Source of the DNA: Calliphora vicina
Taxonomy: Eukaryota; Arthropoda; Insecta; Diptera; Calliphoridae
Direction: 5' to 3'
DNA: 64,000 bases
Assembly: GCF_958450345.1 (NCBI RefSeq)
Contig: NC_088781.1
Location: 29,985,857 to 30,049,856, forward strand
This document shows positions 62,888 through 64,000 of the stretch, in pieces. Position 1 is the first letter of the stretch. The number at the start of each line of letters is the position of its first letter. Position numbers and translations under genes: made by a program. The notes under the pieces were generated by a model. That model searched no databases, was not told the DNA's origin, and worked only from the letters and a program-made list of their open reading frames with translations.

Positions 62888-63120
62888 TGTCATTCCGTTT
62901 CTAATTTCTGCATTTCTTATATGCAACCACATAAAGTTGATAAATTCTGGATCGATATAGTACATAAAGAGCGGAGTTGATATAGTAATGTCCGTCTGTA
63001 TGTTGAAATCAACTTTTTGAAGCCCCCAATTAACTTATATACCTGATTGATTAATCAGTATATCCGTTATACTGCAGCTTATATTGCTATTTAAAATCGA
63101 TAAAGAAACCTCAATAACAA
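62888..63120 (+). mobile_element. Helentron/DINE-1-like fragment, type C
   Basis: GTCATTCCGTTTCTAATTTC, AAATTCTGGATCGATATAG, TAATGTCCGTCTGTATGTTG and AAGCCCCCAATTAACTTATA appear in the order known for another fly repeat of this group. Both ends are missing. The ATGTCCGTCTGT core is shared with types A and B. Confidence 0.5.
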
Positions 63121-63157
63121 TAAACCTCAGCCACAACCTCAAATTTGTATCTATGTA

Positions 63158-63671
63158 CAGTGGTGGCCAGGAATTTAAGACAAAAATTGTTTGCTAAATT
63201 CCATGTAATTGTCAATTATCTTTTCAAATATTTCCACAAATATGTATGCATGAGGACTGTTTTAACACAAAAGTGTGTTTTATTCGAATGTGTCAATTCA
63301 TACATATTCACCACGAACACATAACATTTTTCTACAAAAAAAATTTTTTTAAATAAACATATTTTCTCACATTTATATCGTTATATTTTTATTATTATAA
63401 AATATTCGGACCAAATTTCGTATTTTTTGTTCCATTAGTTTCGGTCATATCATGTTATTAACAGCGGATGTTCGCTGAGGTGGGTCAACGTATTTCCACA
63501 TATCTTTGTCCCTATATGTTTTACCGATTTTTCCAAACATTTTACAGAAACTAGAAACATTAATAACAAATTTCATACCCTTAGAGGTCCTTTTATTTTG
63601 GCTCTATCGCACTTAAAATTCAGTTGATGAAAAAATTTCAAGTATTTGTCTTAAATTGGTGGCCACCACTG
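63158..63671. mobile_element. Tc1/mariner-type MITE with TA target sites
   Basis: 514 bp between TA dinucleotides (63156-63157 and 63672-63673). The ends are inverted: CAGTGGTGGCCAGGAATTTA on the left and, complemented, CAGTGGTGGCCACCAATTTA on the right, both running on into AGACAAA. About 26 of 28 terminal bases pair. The interior is AT-rich and shows no transposase motif. CAGTG ends and TA sites are usual for Tc1-like elements. Confidence 0.85.
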
Positions 63672-64000
63672 TATATCTGGATTGAAGTCATTAACACAGA
63701 TAATATGGATATCTATAATAGTCCTTTTCAACAACATAGACGTAAGTCAGATCGACAATGTATCATAATCAAGATAAATATATTTCAGCCCGAATTTTTT
63801 TTCAACTAAAAATTTGTTTATTCATCAAAAACTTTCTTTTTTTGTCCAAAAAATTTTTCAGAAAAAATATTTCGCAAAAAAAATGTTTTTCACTACCAAA
63901 TTTTCGAAGTATATAACGTCATAGAAATTCGGACCGACAGTCAAAATCGGGAAAAATATTTTTCTGTTAATTCTCTATGTTCATAGTTTGTAATACATGA
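63672..64000. other. AT-rich non-coding DNA
   Basis: Nothing recognised. TTCGGACC at about 63930 echoes TTCGGACC in the MITE (63405) but is too short to interpret. Confidence 0.6.

Overview
This 64-kb window looks like non-coding nuclear DNA from a higher (calyptrate) fly, perhaps a blow fly or muscid. The evidence is very AT-rich sequence, no open frame above 120 codons, and fly-type transposon debris: mariner and Tc1-like transposases, a Jockey-type retrotransposon, and DINE-1/Helentron-like repeats with the ATGTCCGTCCGTCTGT core. The species call is inference. I find no convincing exon of a large host gene. Six places on the + strand have a pyrimidine tract and AG joined directly to GTAA or GTATGT, the arrangement of fly recursive-splicing (ratchet) sites. 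The simplest reading is the interior of one very long + strand intron.

Layout. 0-13.2 kb is dominated by related minisatellite arrays (35-, 29- and 28-bp units). They share the palindrome TTTTCTATAGAAAA or its relative GTTTTCTATAAGAAAAC. Most units carry a second inverted repeat whose bases change between arrays while pairing is kept. 15.7-16.5 kb is a Transib-like element whose ends resemble V(D)J recombination signals. 19.6-24.9 kb is a transposon nest: a deleted mariner, an RNase H remnant of a non-LTR retrotransposon, a GGTAGGG-ended MITE, and a mariner split by a palindromic MITE and ending in a head-to-head inverted repeat. 26-28.2 kb holds local duplications. 33.5-35.5 kb has a Tc1-like transposase remnant, two more palindromic MITEs and two ratchet-like sites. 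43.5-44.7 kb has a second Mos1-like mariner followed by a Helentron-like element. 47.2 kb has a Jockey-type reverse transcriptase fragment. 49.0-49.9 kb has a two-unit tRNA-derived repeat followed by a possible 38-codon gene with TATA box and poly(A) signal. 51.1-51.6 kb is another Helentron-like element. 55.2-56.4 kb is a second, unrelated 35-bp array. 61.3-63.7 kb is a mariner interrupted by a Helentron-like element, a third Helentron-like fragment, and a Tc1-type MITE flanked by TA.

All transposase and reverse transcriptase frames are broken by stops, frameshifts, deletions or insertions, so none is expected to be active. The rest is AT-rich sequence in which I recognise nothing. Two points deserve testing first: the paired changes in the arrays (possible selection on a fold) and the string of ratchet-like sites.
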